Shown: one piece after another, positions 52,236-61,284 of the stretch
How positions within the stretch are numbered: position 1 is the first letter of the stretch
Layout: every line of letters starts with the position of its first letter
The notes under the pieces: generated by a model
Told to the model about the DNA's origin: nothing
The model's database searches: none
What the model saw: only the letters and a program-made list of their open reading frames with translations
NCBI GenBank assembly: GCA_036268425.1
Contig: DATAUE010000116.1
Span: 1 to 64,000, forward strand
DNA: 64,000 nt
Origin: DATARH01 sp036268425
GTDB lineage: Bacteria > Pseudomonadota > Alphaproteobacteria > ATCC43930 > CGMCC-115725
Direction of reading: 5' to 3'
Made by a program: the position numbers and the translations under genes

Positions 52236-53580
52236 CGGGTCGGCCGACACCGACAAGGTCATCCGGCTTTTCCAATCGGAAACGTCGGAGATCGCTGAGT
52301 CGCCGGAGCCGGCCGGCGTCAGGGCGACAGTCTATGTGCTCGGCGCGTTTCTCGTTGCGCTGATCGTCACGTCGCTGGTGACGCGGCTCGACCGCGTCGT
52401 CACCAGCAGTAGCGCAGAGGTCGTGACCGTCCAGCCGACCGTGGTGCTGCAGGCGCTTGATCCGTCGATCATCAAGACGCTGGACGTCCGCGAAGGCCAG
52501 CGGGTCAAGGCAGGCGACGTGCTGGCGACCTTGGACCCGACTTTTGCGACGGCCGATGTCGATGCCTTGAAAATCCAGATCGCCGGCCTCAACGCTCAGA
52601 TCGCGCGTTGTGAAGCCGAACTGGCGGGCCGCCCGTACAATCCGGCGCCGACGGCGGACCCGGGCGCTTCACAATACAATCAACTGCAACGGTCGTATTA
52701 CCTGCAGCGCAAGGCGCAATACGACGCGCAAATCCACTCGTATGACGAGCAGATCGGGCAGGTGACGGCGACGATCGCGAAAATGCGCAACGACGAGTCC
52801 CGTTATTCCGATCGCGCCAAGCTTGCCAAAGAGGTCGAACAGATGCGCGCGACGCTGGCCGCCGCTCAGGTGGGCAGCCGCCTCAATCTGCTCGCCGCGA
52901 CCGACCAGAAAACCGAACTGCTGCGCAATGTCGAATACAACCACAACAGCCTCATAGAGTCGCAGCACCAGTTGGAGGCGACGACCGCGACACGCAACGC
53001 CTTTGCCGAGCAATGGCTCGGACAGACCAGCCAGGAACTGGTTACCGCCCGCAACCAGCGGGATGCGGCGTTGCAGCAGCTCGACAAGGCGAGCAAGCAC
53101 AAGGATCTGGTTCGTCTTGTCGCCACTGAAGATTCGGTCGTGCTCAAGATGGCGCAGCTGTCGGTCGGATCGGTTCTTAAGGAAGGCGATCCTCTGATCT
53201 ACCTGGCGCCCATGCGGTCTCCGGTCGAGGTGGAGGCAAAAATGTTGCCGCGCGATGTCGGCTTTATTCGTGCGGGCGACCCGGTAAAAATCAAATTCGA
53301 TGCGTTCAACTATATCGAGCACGGAATGGCCGACGGAACCGTGCGTTGGATCAGTGAAGGCGCCTTTACAACGGACGACAACGGAACGCCAGCCAATCAG
53401 CCGTATTACAAAGTACGGATTGCCTTGACCAAGGTCGATCTGCACAACCTTCCGGAAGGGTTTCGTCTGATCCCCGGCATGACCCTGACGGCGGATGTGC
53501 ATATCGGCACGCGGTCATTGCTGATGTACATTGTCAGCGGTGCTGTTCGCGGCGCGAATGAGGCAATGCGGGAGCCATAA
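52201..53580 (+). CDS. HlyD family type I secretion adaptor protein
   Basis: The ATG at 52201 gives 459 residues. After a short cytoplasmic tail there is one membrane helix (VYVLGAFLVALIVTSLV). The lipoyl-like half DVREGQRVKAGDVLATLDPTFATADV and the matching VGSVLKEGDPLIYLAPM bracket a long coiled coil (about 130-320). A final beta-barrel region includes FDAFNYIEHGMADGTVRWISEGAF. It links the inner-membrane exporter to an outer-membrane channel. The gene overlaps the exporter gene and is followed closely by the Sel1 protein gene. Confidence 0.92.
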   Translation: MRSFRSGQQLNDGSADTDKVIRLFQSETSEIAESPEPAGVRATVYVLGAFLVALIVTSLVTRLDRVVTSSSAEVVTVQPTVVLQALDPSIIKTLDVREGQRVKAGDVLATLDPTFATADVDALKIQIAGLNAQIARCEAELAGRPYNPAPTADPGASQYNQLQRSYYLQRKAQYDAQIHSYDEQIGQVTATIAKMRNDESRYSDRAKLAKEVEQMRATLAAAQVGSRLNLLAATDQKTELLRNVEYNHNSLIESQHQLEATTATRNAFAEQWLGQTSQELVTARNQRDAALQQLDKASKHKDLVRLVATEDSVVLKMAQLSVGSVLKEGDPLIYLAPMRSPVEVEAKMLPRDVGFIRAGDPVKIKFDAFNYIEHGMADGTVRWISEGAFTTDDNGTPANQPYYKVRIALTKVDLHNLPEGFRLIPGMTLTADVHIGTRSLLMYIVSGAVRGANEAMREP

Positions 53581-55627
53581 AACATTGACAGCCAATTTGC
53601 CTGACGCCTCGAAACCCGTTTCCCGCCTCGTGCGCAGCGGTCTCTCGCACAGCGTACGCGGCGAATACGCAAAGGCGTTCCAGGCGTATTGGAGAGCGGC
53701 GGCGGCGGGCGATGCCGAGGGCCAGTTCAACCTCGGAATGCTTTACGCCCGAGGTGAAGGCGTGGTTCGCAGCATCGCGGACGCCGTCGTGTGGTTTCGC
53801 CGCGCCGCCGAGCACGGCCATGCCGAGGCGCAGCACCAACTGGGGCTGACCCATCTTCACGGCGGTCGGGCACACGATTTGGTGACAAATTGGTATAGCC
53901 ATGCGTCCGAGCGAGATCAGGGGGCGGCTGAGCGTACCCGCGAACTCATCTTTCCAAACGGCCTGGTAATCGAGCCCAACCCCGATGAGGCGTTGCGCTG
54001 GTTGCGTGCCGCAGCGGAGCAGGGGCTGGCGCCGGCGATGGCCAATCTCGCGTTGATCTATGCGCGCGGGGTCGCCGGTAAATCGGATTATGTCGAGGCC
54101 CGCCGCTGGTACGAGGCGGCGGCCGAACGTGGCATCGCCGCGGGTGAACTCGGCCTCGGTGTCATCTACGCGAATGGCTACGGCATCGATGTCGACTTGC
54201 CGCTGGCGGCGTCATGGTATGAGCGCGCCGCGGCAAAGGGCAATCCCGACGCGCAGGTCGCGCTGGCGCTGATGTGCGATGCCGGCCAGGGGGTCGAGCG
54301 CGACCCGGCGCGGGCCGCCGCGCTGTTTCAGCAGGCCGCCGATCAAGGGAACTCGCGGGCGCGGTATCACCTTGCGATGCACCTGCTGGAAGGCGACGGC
54401 ATCGCCAAAAGTCTGGTCATGGCGGAGACGCACCTGCGGCAAGCGGCGCACAGCAAGCATCTGCCAGCCATGTTGTTTCTGGCACGCCTGCATGCCGCCG
54501 GCAAGGTTGCCGCGCCGAGCCAGGTCGAGGCAGCACTGTGGTATCGCGCTGCGGCGGAAGCCGGCGATGCGGAAGGACAATTTTCGCTAGGCGCGCTGTT
54601 TGCCCGCGGCGAGGGCGTGGCGAAGCGGCTCGACGATGCGGCCCGCTGGTTTGAAAGCGCCGCCGCACAAGGGCATGTTTCAGCCCAATTCAATATCGCC
54701 GTCTTCTATGCGAACGGTACCGGCGTCGAGCGCGACGCAGCAAAGGCCGCGTCCTGGTATCAGAAAGCGGCCGAGCAAGGCATGGTGAAAGCGCAAACGA
54801 GGCTCGGGCAGCTTTACATCGCCGGCATCGGCGTGCCGCAAAACCTGGAAGCGGGTGTCGAGTGGCTCCGCCGGGCTGCCGAGGCGAACGATGATGAGGC
54901 TGCCACGCTCCTGGCAACGCTGCACCTGCGCGGCACCGGCGTCGAGCAGGATCCCGTCGCGGCGGTGAAATTGCTGCGGTCCGCCGCCGATCGCGGCTAT
55001 GGCCCGGCATTGTTCCATCTGGGTCAGTTTTTTGCCGAGGACCGCGGCGCCGGCAAGAACCAGGCCGAGGCCATCCGGTGCTACAAGGCGGCCGCCGAGG
55101 CGGGTGTCCTTGCGGCACAGCTTCTCGTTGCGCACAGTTCGCTGGTTGGCGCCTGGGGAGAGCGTGACCCGGAAACAGCGGCATCCTGGTTTCGGCGCGC
55201 CGCCGAAGCCGGGCACGCCGCCGCGCAATTTCAGCTTGGCGTCATGTACTGCACCGGCGAAGGGGTCGAGCGCGATCTGGCGGAAGGTACGGCATGGTAC
55301 AAGCGTGCCGCAAACCAGGGTGATCGTGCAGCGCAATATAATGTCGCCGTCATGCTGATCCGCGGCGACGGGGTTCCGCGCGATGTCGAACAGGCCATCG
55401 GCTGGTATCAGCAAGCCGCCGCGCAGGGCATGCCCGAAGCGCAGATAGCACTCGGCGACATCTTTTCAGCGGGCATCGGTGTCAAGGCCGATCCCGATGC
55501 GGCGCAGCAATATTACGAGACGGCGGCTAATCAGGGAAATGCAGCGGCTCGTGCCAAACTGGCCGCATTGCGGGGACCTCGGCTGGTTCCCGAGACAGCT
55601 CCGCTGCAGGCGCGTTCAGGATCGTGA
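53558..55627 (+). CDS. Sel1-repeat protein of the secretion locus
   Basis: Possible starts are ATG 53558 (689 residues, overlapping the HlyD gene) or TTG 53585 after GGGAG. The chain has about sixteen Sel1 repeats of roughly 36 residues, with the core (A)xxWYxxAAxxGxAxAQxxLGxxYxxGxGVxxD. Representative segments are AVVWFRRAAEHGHAEAQHQLG and GTAWYKRAANQGDRAAQ. Sel1 proteins act as scaffolds for protein complexes. No signal peptide is seen, so it is probably cytoplasmic. Its place between the adaptor and the putative substrate gene suggests it acts in secretion or in control of it. Confidence 0.9.
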   Translation: MRQCGSHKTLTANLPDASKPVSRLVRSGLSHSVRGEYAKAFQAYWRAAAAGDAEGQFNLGMLYARGEGVVRSIADAVVWFRRAAEHGHAEAQHQLGLTHLHGGRAHDLVTNWYSHASERDQGAAERTRELIFPNGLVIEPNPDEALRWLRAAAEQGLAPAMANLALIYARGVAGKSDYVEARRWYEAAAERGIAAGELGLGVIYANGYGIDVDLPLAASWYERAAAKGNPDAQVALALMCDAGQGVERDPARAAALFQQAADQGNSRARYHLAMHLLEGDGIAKSLVMAETHLRQAAHSKHLPAMLFLARLHAAGKVAAPSQVEAALWYRAAAEAGDAEGQFSLGALFARGEGVAKRLDDAARWFESAAAQGHVSAQFNIAVFYANGTGVERDAAKAASWYQKAAEQGMVKAQTRLGQLYIAGIGVPQNLEAGVEWLRRAAEANDDEAATLLATLHLRGTGVEQDPVAAVKLLRSAADRGYGPALFHLGQFFAEDRGAGKNQAEAIRCYKAAAEAGVLAAQLLVAHSSLVGAWGERDPETAASWFRRAAEAGHAAAQFQLGVMYCTGEGVERDLAEGTAWYKRAANQGDRAAQYNVAVMLIRGDGVPRDVEQAIGWYQQAAAQGMPEAQIALGDIFSAGIGVKADPDAAQQYYETAANQGNAAARAKLAALRGPRLVPETAPLQARSGS

Positions 55628-55634
55628 CTCACCG

Positions 55635-55660
55635 CGCCGTGCCTCAACGGGGGCACGGCG
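55635..55660 (+). terminator. Hairpin after the Sel1-repeat gene
   Basis: CGCCGTGCC (55635-55643) pairs with GGCACGGCG (55652-55660) 8 bp after the stop codon. No T-tract follows; it may attenuate read-through into the downstream secreted-protein gene. Confidence 0.45.
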
Positions 55661-55837
55661 TGCTGAATATCCGGAAATGCGCGGGCCAAATAGCCCAGAC
55701 GTAACGTTCTGTATCAACTTGAAACATTTAGCGGCCATTCGTGACAAGACACACGATGCTGCGGCGCGGTAGATTTCGCCATCCCGACCTCCGGGGTGCG
55801 CACCTTATGTGTATAGCGATTTGCATGGACGGCTAGC

Positions 55838-57508
55838 ATGTCTTCAGTACCTGGGTCATTTCTGGTTTTCGGCAAACCTGCAAGCGATAGCCGCCCCATC
55901 AATCTGGTGGTAACGCCGAACGGCGCTGGCGCCACGACGGTCGCCGGTGCGTTCAACATCGAAGTGTTCACCACTCTCGCCGGCCCAGTTGGTGCGGGGT
56001 TCGATGCGAGTGCCTTTGTCAGCGGCGCAACTCAGAACTTGCCGACCGAGGTTCAGGCGGGAAACATCCTTGCCACTGAGCAGTTGTTGACCGGCTCCTT
56101 CGAGATTATCGACGTGACCGGCGGCGAAACCCTCATGTCCGGCACGGGCGCCAATCAGTCGATCATCGGCGCCGCGGGCGACACGCTGATCGGCGGCACT
56201 GGCGCGGGGCTCGTGCTGAATGCGTTGGCCGGCGCGGAAACGGTCGTTCAAGGCAGCGGTGCCAACAATGCGGTGTTTGGCGGGGCCGGGGCGACAATTC
56301 TGGCCAGCACAGCGGCGACGACCGGCAGCACCGGCCAAATTATTGGTGACTCCGACAACGCAATCACCCTGAATTCGGCAGGCAGTTACACGGTTGCCAG
56401 CGGTGTGGGCGACACGATCACCGGCAACGGCAGTTCCGCTGGCGCATTGATCGCCGGTGCCCAGGGCGACCTGATCGATCTGACTGGCGACTCGGGCACG
56501 AACACGCTAATCGGCAGCACGAGCGGTGACACGATCATCGCCGGCAGCGGCGCTACCTTTATTGCTGCAAATACGGGCGACTCGATCGTCGGTGGCAACG
56601 GCGGAACCGAGCAGATCAGCGCCGTCACAAATGGAGCGCACTTCGTTGTCGGTTCGGGTGGCACCGAGACGTACAATCTCGGAGGCGGTGGCAATACCGT
56701 CACGGCGCTGTCGGGCTCAGCTAACGTGAATATCGGCGGCGGTAACGGTGACAGCATCGACCTGACCGGCAATACCGGTACCGAGGCGATCACCGGCGCC
56801 GCGGGCATGACGGTCACGGTTGGTAGCGGTAATTCCCAGGTCGACGGCAACGTGGGCGGCATACAGGTCGCCCTCGGAACGAGCGGCAGTTCAACGATCA
56901 CCGGTTCGGGTTCGCCGTCAGCCGGGGACACAATCACCGGCAGTGGCAGCGGCAGTCTCGATTTCGTTCTCGGGTCGTCGGTCGCTGGCGCAACTGTCAC
57001 AGGCACCGACCTGATCAATCTATCCGGATCGACGGGCAGCGCGCAGATCAACGTGTTCAACAACAGCCCGTCGGTGCCGTCACAACGCGTCGACTACCAG
57101 AATGTCAATGCGACTGTCATGACGGGCAATGGTTCGACCTCCGTGTTTGGTGGAGGCGGGGACCGTATTGGTGCCGGCACTGTTGGTGGCGCCGGTTCGG
57201 ATATCTGGGATCACTCGACGACGGTTGCGGGCGCCACAGTGGGCTTTGGTACGTTTGACAGCGTTGCTGGCGACCACAATGGCACGAACGCGACGGTCAC
57301 GAACTTCCAGACCGGAACAGACTTCCTGTTCTACCAAGCCGAAAGCCAGCAGACGAACGACGCGATTGTTGCGGCCTCGACGCCGACAACGGTTGGTGGT
57401 CAGGCCAGCACAACGCTGGTGCTGCCGGATGGAACAACAATGACTCTCGTCGGTGTCACGCAACAGCAGGTTACCGACGCCAATACGGCTCACACCCTGT
57501 TCAAGTAA
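55838..57508 (+). CDS. RTX-like Gly/Thr/Ser-rich secreted repeat protein
   Basis: This 556-residue protein has no N-terminal signal peptide. Residues 90-470 are repeats rich in Gly, Asn, Asp, Thr and Ser (GDTLIGGTGAG, GDTITGNGSS, GDLIDLTGDSG, GDSIDLTGNTG). They resemble a beta-roll or solenoid but rarely match the canonical GGxGxDxUx repeat; GGAGSDIWD near residue 455 is the nearest. The C-terminus (LVLPDGTTMTLVGVTQQQVTDA, ending TAHTLFK) resembles the uncleaved signal of type I secretion substrates. It is the likely cargo of the exporter upstream. No enzymatic domain is visible. Confidence 0.78.
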   Translation: MSSVPGSFLVFGKPASDSRPINLVVTPNGAGATTVAGAFNIEVFTTLAGPVGAGFDASAFVSGATQNLPTEVQAGNILATEQLLTGSFEIIDVTGGETLMSGTGANQSIIGAAGDTLIGGTGAGLVLNALAGAETVVQGSGANNAVFGGAGATILASTAATTGSTGQIIGDSDNAITLNSAGSYTVASGVGDTITGNGSSAGALIAGAQGDLIDLTGDSGTNTLIGSTSGDTIIAGSGATFIAANTGDSIVGGNGGTEQISAVTNGAHFVVGSGGTETYNLGGGGNTVTALSGSANVNIGGGNGDSIDLTGNTGTEAITGAAGMTVTVGSGNSQVDGNVGGIQVALGTSGSSTITGSGSPSAGDTITGSGSGSLDFVLGSSVAGATVTGTDLINLSGSTGSAQINVFNNSPSVPSQRVDYQNVNATVMTGNGSTSVFGGGGDRIGAGTVGGAGSDIWDHSTTVAGATVGFGTFDSVAGDHNGTNATVTNFQTGTDFLFYQAESQQTNDAIVAASTPTTVGGQASTTLVLPDGTTMTLVGVTQQQVTDANTAHTLFK

Positions 57509-57515
57509 CGAAAAT

Positions 57516-57548
57516 ATCCAGTGCCGGAGAACACCTCCGGCACTGGAT
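57516..57548 (+). terminator. Hairpin after the RTX-like gene
   Basis: A 13-bp perfect stem (57516-57528 with 57536-57548) with loop GAACACC lies 7 bp after the stop. The following CTAATGTCG is not T-rich, so it may act together with the second hairpin. Confidence 0.65.
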
Positions 57549-57576
57549 CTAATGTCGTCTCTACATTCTATGTGCA

Positions 57577-57612
57577 GCGCGCATCCGAAAAACGGGTGCG
57601 CGTTGTTTATTT
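57577..57612 (+). terminator. Second hairpin terminator after the RTX-like gene
   Basis: A 9-bp stem (57578-57586 with 57594-57602, one G-T pair) is followed by TTGTTTATTT on the plus strand. Confidence 0.6.
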
Positions 57613-57632
57613 GGCGCGGCAGCCGCTACGGG

Positions 57633-58604
57633 TTACGTAAATAATGCTTCCGGCTGAAAACCGGCGTCGCCGCTTTCATTGATTTGAAACCACAAGCTGC
57701 CGCCGCCGACGCTGTGCCGATTACGCATCAGGCGGCCAGCTTCGCTCGCCATGAAATGGGTGGCGTAAATACTACCGAACACGACACGGGCGTTGTTGTT
57801 GTTGAGCAGATAGGCGTAAAGCAGATATTGCTCGGTGCCATGAAAATGCTGTTCGCTTGCCCAGTTTGTCGGCATGCCGAACGGCAAAAAAATATCGTGA
57901 GCATGCACCATCAATGGTGCCTTCAGCGACGGCAGCAATACGAGATACAGATAAAGACAGTCGCTGCCGATTTTTACGGAATGGGTCGTGTCGGTAAACA
58001 AGATGTCAGCGCTGTCCATCAACTCTGTGAGCTGCTCCAGCGGTATCTGTTGAAGCGGCGTTCGGATGTTTTCGCGTACCGTTTCGATCCGTTCTATAAA
58101 AGGTGCCGGATTCGGCGCGATGCTGATGATCTCGCCGAAGCCGTTTTTGCGTATCGCGGCATCGGCGATCAGCGTTGCAAAACCACCGCCGATATCGACG
58201 ATCCGTCTCGGCCGCAGCCACCGGATGAGGCAGTAATAGAACACCGCATCGGTATGCGAAAATTGCGGGTTTTCCCAAAAGAATTCGGTGCATGAAGCGG
58301 GGTCGCCAAGCAGCGGCGGCGTAAATTCGCTCGCGAATTGTTCAATCGCGCCGAGATAGGTGGCGATCAGGCGCCGGTCGAAAATCCGGTCGTATAACGG
58401 TCGCCGGCAATCCTGCGCGCCTTCGAACGTCGCATCCAGATCGCTCAATCGAGGCACCGCAGAATCGAGCGACGCCGGTACCAGCATCAACCCCTCATCC
58501 TCCAGGCGCTGGCGGATTGCGCGCGGTGCGTGCAGCAGCCGCCGCCCCTCGGAAACAAACCGCCCGACATCTATGCGATTTGTTGCTTTCGCCGACCGTC
58601 GCAT
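57633..58604 (-). CDS. Class I SAM-dependent methyltransferase-like protein
   Basis: This 323-residue protein has an N-terminal helical region (1-140) and a Rossmann core. Motif I reads IVDIGGGFATLIADAA. DILFTDTTHSVKIGSDCLYLYLVLLPSL and VHAHDIFLPFGMP follow. The DTTH and HAHDIF segments resemble methyltransferases or metal-dependent enzymes of polysaccharide and secondary metabolite loci. It is convergent with the secreted protein gene and divergent from another methyltransferase gene. The substrate is unknown. It might modify a glycan or the secreted protein, but this is speculative. Confidence 0.75.
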   Translation of the reverse strand: MRRSAKATNRIDVGRFVSEGRRLLHAPRAIRQRLEDEGLMLVPASLDSAVPRLSDLDATFEGAQDCRRPLYDRIFDRRLIATYLGAIEQFASEFTPPLLGDPASCTEFFWENPQFSHTDAVFYYCLIRWLRPRRIVDIGGGFATLIADAAIRKNGFGEIISIAPNPAPFIERIETVRENIRTPLQQIPLEQLTELMDSADILFTDTTHSVKIGSDCLYLYLVLLPSLKAPLMVHAHDIFLPFGMPTNWASEQHFHGTEQYLLYAYLLNNNNARVVFGSIYATHFMASEAGRLMRNRHSVGGGSLWFQINESGDAGFQPEALFT

Positions 58605-58751
58605 CGTGTCATTCCATCACCAGCGACGAGACGCCAAATACGGCGATCCGTCGCAAGGTTCTACCGCTTGGCAGTGCCGGATGTTTGCGGTCCTGCCTGA
58701 CGGCTCCTCCAACGGGCCGTTTCAGCAGCAATTTAATGGAGTTACCGAGAT

Positions 58752-59705
58752 ATGCCAGAGGCTCGCCCGCACAATCATCCGCGGCCGGGAACCGATGAAT
58801 ATATCGAACATGTTCGCGAAGAGATTGAGCATTATGGACGGATCTATGAATCGGAGGATGCTCGCGAAATATTAATGCAGCCGGTGCCTAATGCTTGGAC
58901 AGAACTTGAGCTACGGGCGAGCGCGCTGATAAAGGAGACAACGGGCAACGACCTACTTGGCCAGTTGATCGATCGGCTGCGTGGGCACGAAAACTCGCGA
59001 ATGCTGTCTCTCGGGTCCGGGCCGGGAGGTGTCGAAATCGAGGTTGCCCAATCTGTACCGGCGACAGAAGTTGTCTGCATGGACATCAACCCCGATTTAC
59101 TGGAACTCGGCCGGCAGCGCGCCGAAGAGCGGTCCGTCGCGATGCAGTTCCTCCCGACGGACCTCAACACCGTCATCCTGCCGCCAAAAGCGTTCGATGT
59201 GGTGTTCTGTCATGCGGCACTGCACCACGTCATCGAATTGGAAGCGCTGGCCGATCAGATCGGTCGTACGTTGAGGCCGGGCGGTGTGTTGATCACCGTC
59301 GATGTCATTACACAAAACGGCTATCTGATGTGGCCGGAAACGCGCAAGGTCGTTCAGGCATTGTGGAAAACGCTGCCCGTACGATACCGGCTCAACCATA
59401 CGGCTTATACCGCGCCGCTGATCGACGATGATATTTGGGAGGCCGACACCAGCACCAGCGGGATGGAGTGCGCCCGGTCGGAAGACATTCTGCCGGTCAT
59501 CGACAGCCGGTTCGTCACGCACCAGTTTGTTCCTTATTTCAGCATCAGCCGCCGTTTTTTTGATACGATGTACGGTCCGAATTACAATATGGCCAACCCT
59601 CTCGATAAAGCGATATTCGAGTTAATCTGGCAGCTCGATAGATATTACTTAGAGACCCAGCGATTGCAGCCTGAAACCTTCTTCGGAATTTACGGCGTCG
59701 AATAG
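58752..59705 (+). CDS. Class I SAM-dependent methyltransferase
   Basis: This 317-residue protein has helical N- and C-terminal extensions around a standard core: MLSLGSGPGGVEIEVAQSVPATEVVCMDINPDLLELG (motif I and the ribose-binding acidic residue), FDVVFCHAALHHVIELEALADQIGRTLRPGGVLITVD (motifs II-III). It fits Methyltransf_11/25-like enzymes. Codon use looks slightly less GC-rich than neighbouring operons. It is followed by another methyltransferase-like gene on the same strand with a 150-bp gap containing a hairpin. Confidence 0.82.
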   Translation: MPEARPHNHPRPGTDEYIEHVREEIEHYGRIYESEDAREILMQPVPNAWTELELRASALIKETTGNDLLGQLIDRLRGHENSRMLSLGSGPGGVEIEVAQSVPATEVVCMDINPDLLELGRQRAEERSVAMQFLPTDLNTVILPPKAFDVVFCHAALHHVIELEALADQIGRTLRPGGVLITVDVITQNGYLMWPETRKVVQALWKTLPVRYRLNHTAYTAPLIDDDIWEADTSTSGMECARSEDILPVIDSRFVTHQFVPYFSISRRFFDTMYGPNYNMANPLDKAIFELIWQLDRYYLETQRLQPETFFGIYGVE

Positions 59706-59798
59706 TCACTGCGGCTTGCCGAGCATACGGCACCGGGGGCGCCGCATCACCTGTCTGCGAAACCGTCTTGACACTGCGAGGCAGAGCGTGTTCTTGCC

Positions 59799-59840
59799 CG
59801 GCAAGGCAGGCCCCGTGATGGGGCATTTCCTGCTTTGCCG
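59799..59840 (+). promoter_or_regulatory. Structured leader hairpin
   Basis: A 12-bp stem (59799-59810 with 59829-59840, one G-T pair) encloses CCCC/GGGG with loop GTGAT and a 5-nt bulge. It ends 15 nt before the next start codon, so it is more likely a leader or regulatory structure than a terminator. A TTGACA at 59768-59773 could be a -35 element, though no good -10 is seen. Confidence 0.45.
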
Positions 59841-59855
59841 CGTAGGATTGGGGTG

Positions 59856-60491
59856 ATGGCATCACTACAGGACATTGTTGCAAGAACAGGGGCATTCAAA
59901 CCGATCTATTATCTGCCGATGTACGAGCGGCTGTTTGCGCCGATCCGGTTTCAACCATTTTCAATGCTTGAACTCGGCATTTGGAACGGCGGCTCCGTCA
60001 AGGCGTGGGAGGATTATCTGCCGCAGGCTCGGATCGCGGCGCTCGACCTGAATGTTCCGGAACTCGATGTCGGCCCGCGGGTGCACCTGTATGCAGGCGA
60101 CCAGACCGATACGGCGTTGCTGTCACGCATTGCCGCCGAGGTGGCACCCGAAGGGTTTGACGTGATCATCGACGATGCGTCGCATGTCGGGGCAATGGCC
60201 AAGACCAGCTTCTGGCACTTGTTCGACATGCACCTCAAAGCGGGCGCCTATTACTGCATCGAGGATTGGGGCACCGGTTATATGCCGAGCTGGCCGGACG
60301 GCCGCGAGTTCGTGCCCGAGCCGGACACGCCGTCCCGCATGCCGAGTCACGATGTCGGATTGGTCGGTTTCGTCAAGCAGTTGGTCGACGAGATTCACGC
60401 CGATCTGATAACTCCGGAGGGCCGCGTATCCAAATTCGCCAGCGTCAGTTTGTATGCCGGTCTCTGCATCATCCAGAAGCTGCCGGTTTGA
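59856..60491 (+). CDS. Small class I methyltransferase-like protein (CmcI-related pattern)
   Basis: The ATG at 59856 gives 211 residues. The core reads MLELGIWNGGSVKAWEDYLPQARIAALDLNVPE followed by FDVIIDDASHVGAMAKTSFWHLFDMHLKAGAYYCIEDWGTGY. The IDDASH and IEDW segments are characteristic of cephalosporin-hydroxylase/CmcI-like and related methyltransferase proteins that often occur in glycan or natural product clusters. It is the third methyltransferase-type gene in a row. It is convergent with the liv operon. The substrate is unknown. Confidence 0.8.
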   Translation: MASLQDIVARTGAFKPIYYLPMYERLFAPIRFQPFSMLELGIWNGGSVKAWEDYLPQARIAALDLNVPELDVGPRVHLYAGDQTDTALLSRIAAEVAPEGFDVIIDDASHVGAMAKTSFWHLFDMHLKAGAYYCIEDWGTGYMPSWPDGREFVPEPDTPSRMPSHDVGLVGFVKQLVDEIHADLITPEGRVSKFASVSLYAGLCIIQKLPV

Positions 60492-60582
60492 GCCAAATTT
60501 CATGGCCGCCGGTGACCTGCTTTGGCGGGTTGATGTGCCCCGCTTCCATCCCGAGGCGGCTTGCGTCCACGGCGGCGGCGAG

Positions 60583-61284
60583 TCAGACACCGAGATGGCG
60601 GTGCAGGGTTTCCGGGCGGTCGCGCACCGCTTGCGCCGTCAGTTCTTCGACGACGTGGCCGTTGTTGAGGATATAGACGCGGTCGGCGAGGGTCATCGCG
60701 GCGGAGATGTTCTGTTCGACGACCACGATCGTCTGGCCGGCATCGGCAAGGGTGCGGCAGGTGGCGAGCAGGTCGCGCACGATGATTGGCGCCAAGCCCT
60801 CGAACGGCTCGTCGAGCAGCACGATTTTCGGGTCGCGGACCAGTGCGCGCGCGATCGCCAGCATCTGCTGCTCACCGCCCGACAGGTCGGTGCCGCGGCT
60901 GCGGCGGCGCTCGCGCAGCCGCGGAAAGATCGACCAGATGCGGTCGAGCGGCCAGCGCTGGGGTGCCGTCAAGCCGGCCAGCACCAGGTTTTCCTCGACA
61001 TTGAGGCTGCCGAAAATGCGGCGCTCCTCCGGCACCAGTTGCAATCCGAGGCCGGCAATCGCGTGCGGCGCCAATTCCGTCGTGGCGGTGCCGTCGAACA
61101 TGATGCGGCCGGAGCGCGGGCGCACCGCGCCGATCAGGCTTTTCAGCGTGGTGCTCTTGCCGGCGCCGTTGCGGCCGAGCAAGGCCACGACTTCGTTCTT
61201 TTCGACGTGCAGCGATACGTCGAACAAAATGTGGCTGTCGCCGTAAAAGCTGTTGATGCGATCGACGTCGAGCAGCGTGGTCAT
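60583..61284 (-). CDS. livF: Branched-chain amino acid ABC transporter ATPase, LivF-type
   Basis: This 233-residue ATPase has Walker A GRNGAGKST (37-45), a Q-loop region QLVPEERRIFGSLNVEEN typical of LivF, signature LSGGEQQML (about 133) and Walker B KIVLLDEP. It energises uptake with the fused LivM-LivG protein, whose stop codon overlaps its start (ATGA). It is the last gene of the operon. The periplasmic binding protein is not in the window, so the substrate (branched-chain amino acid, urea, amide or similar) is undecided. Confidence 0.92.
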   Translation of the reverse strand: MTTLLDVDRINSFYGDSHILFDVSLHVEKNEVVALLGRNGAGKSTTLKSLIGAVRPRSGRIMFDGTATTELAPHAIAGLGLQLVPEERRIFGSLNVEENLVLAGLTAPQRWPLDRIWSIFPRLRERRRSRGTDLSGGEQQMLAIARALVRDPKIVLLDEPFEGLAPIIVRDLLATCRTLADAGQTIVVVEQNISAAMTLADRVYILNNGHVVEELTAQAVRDRPETLHRHLGV

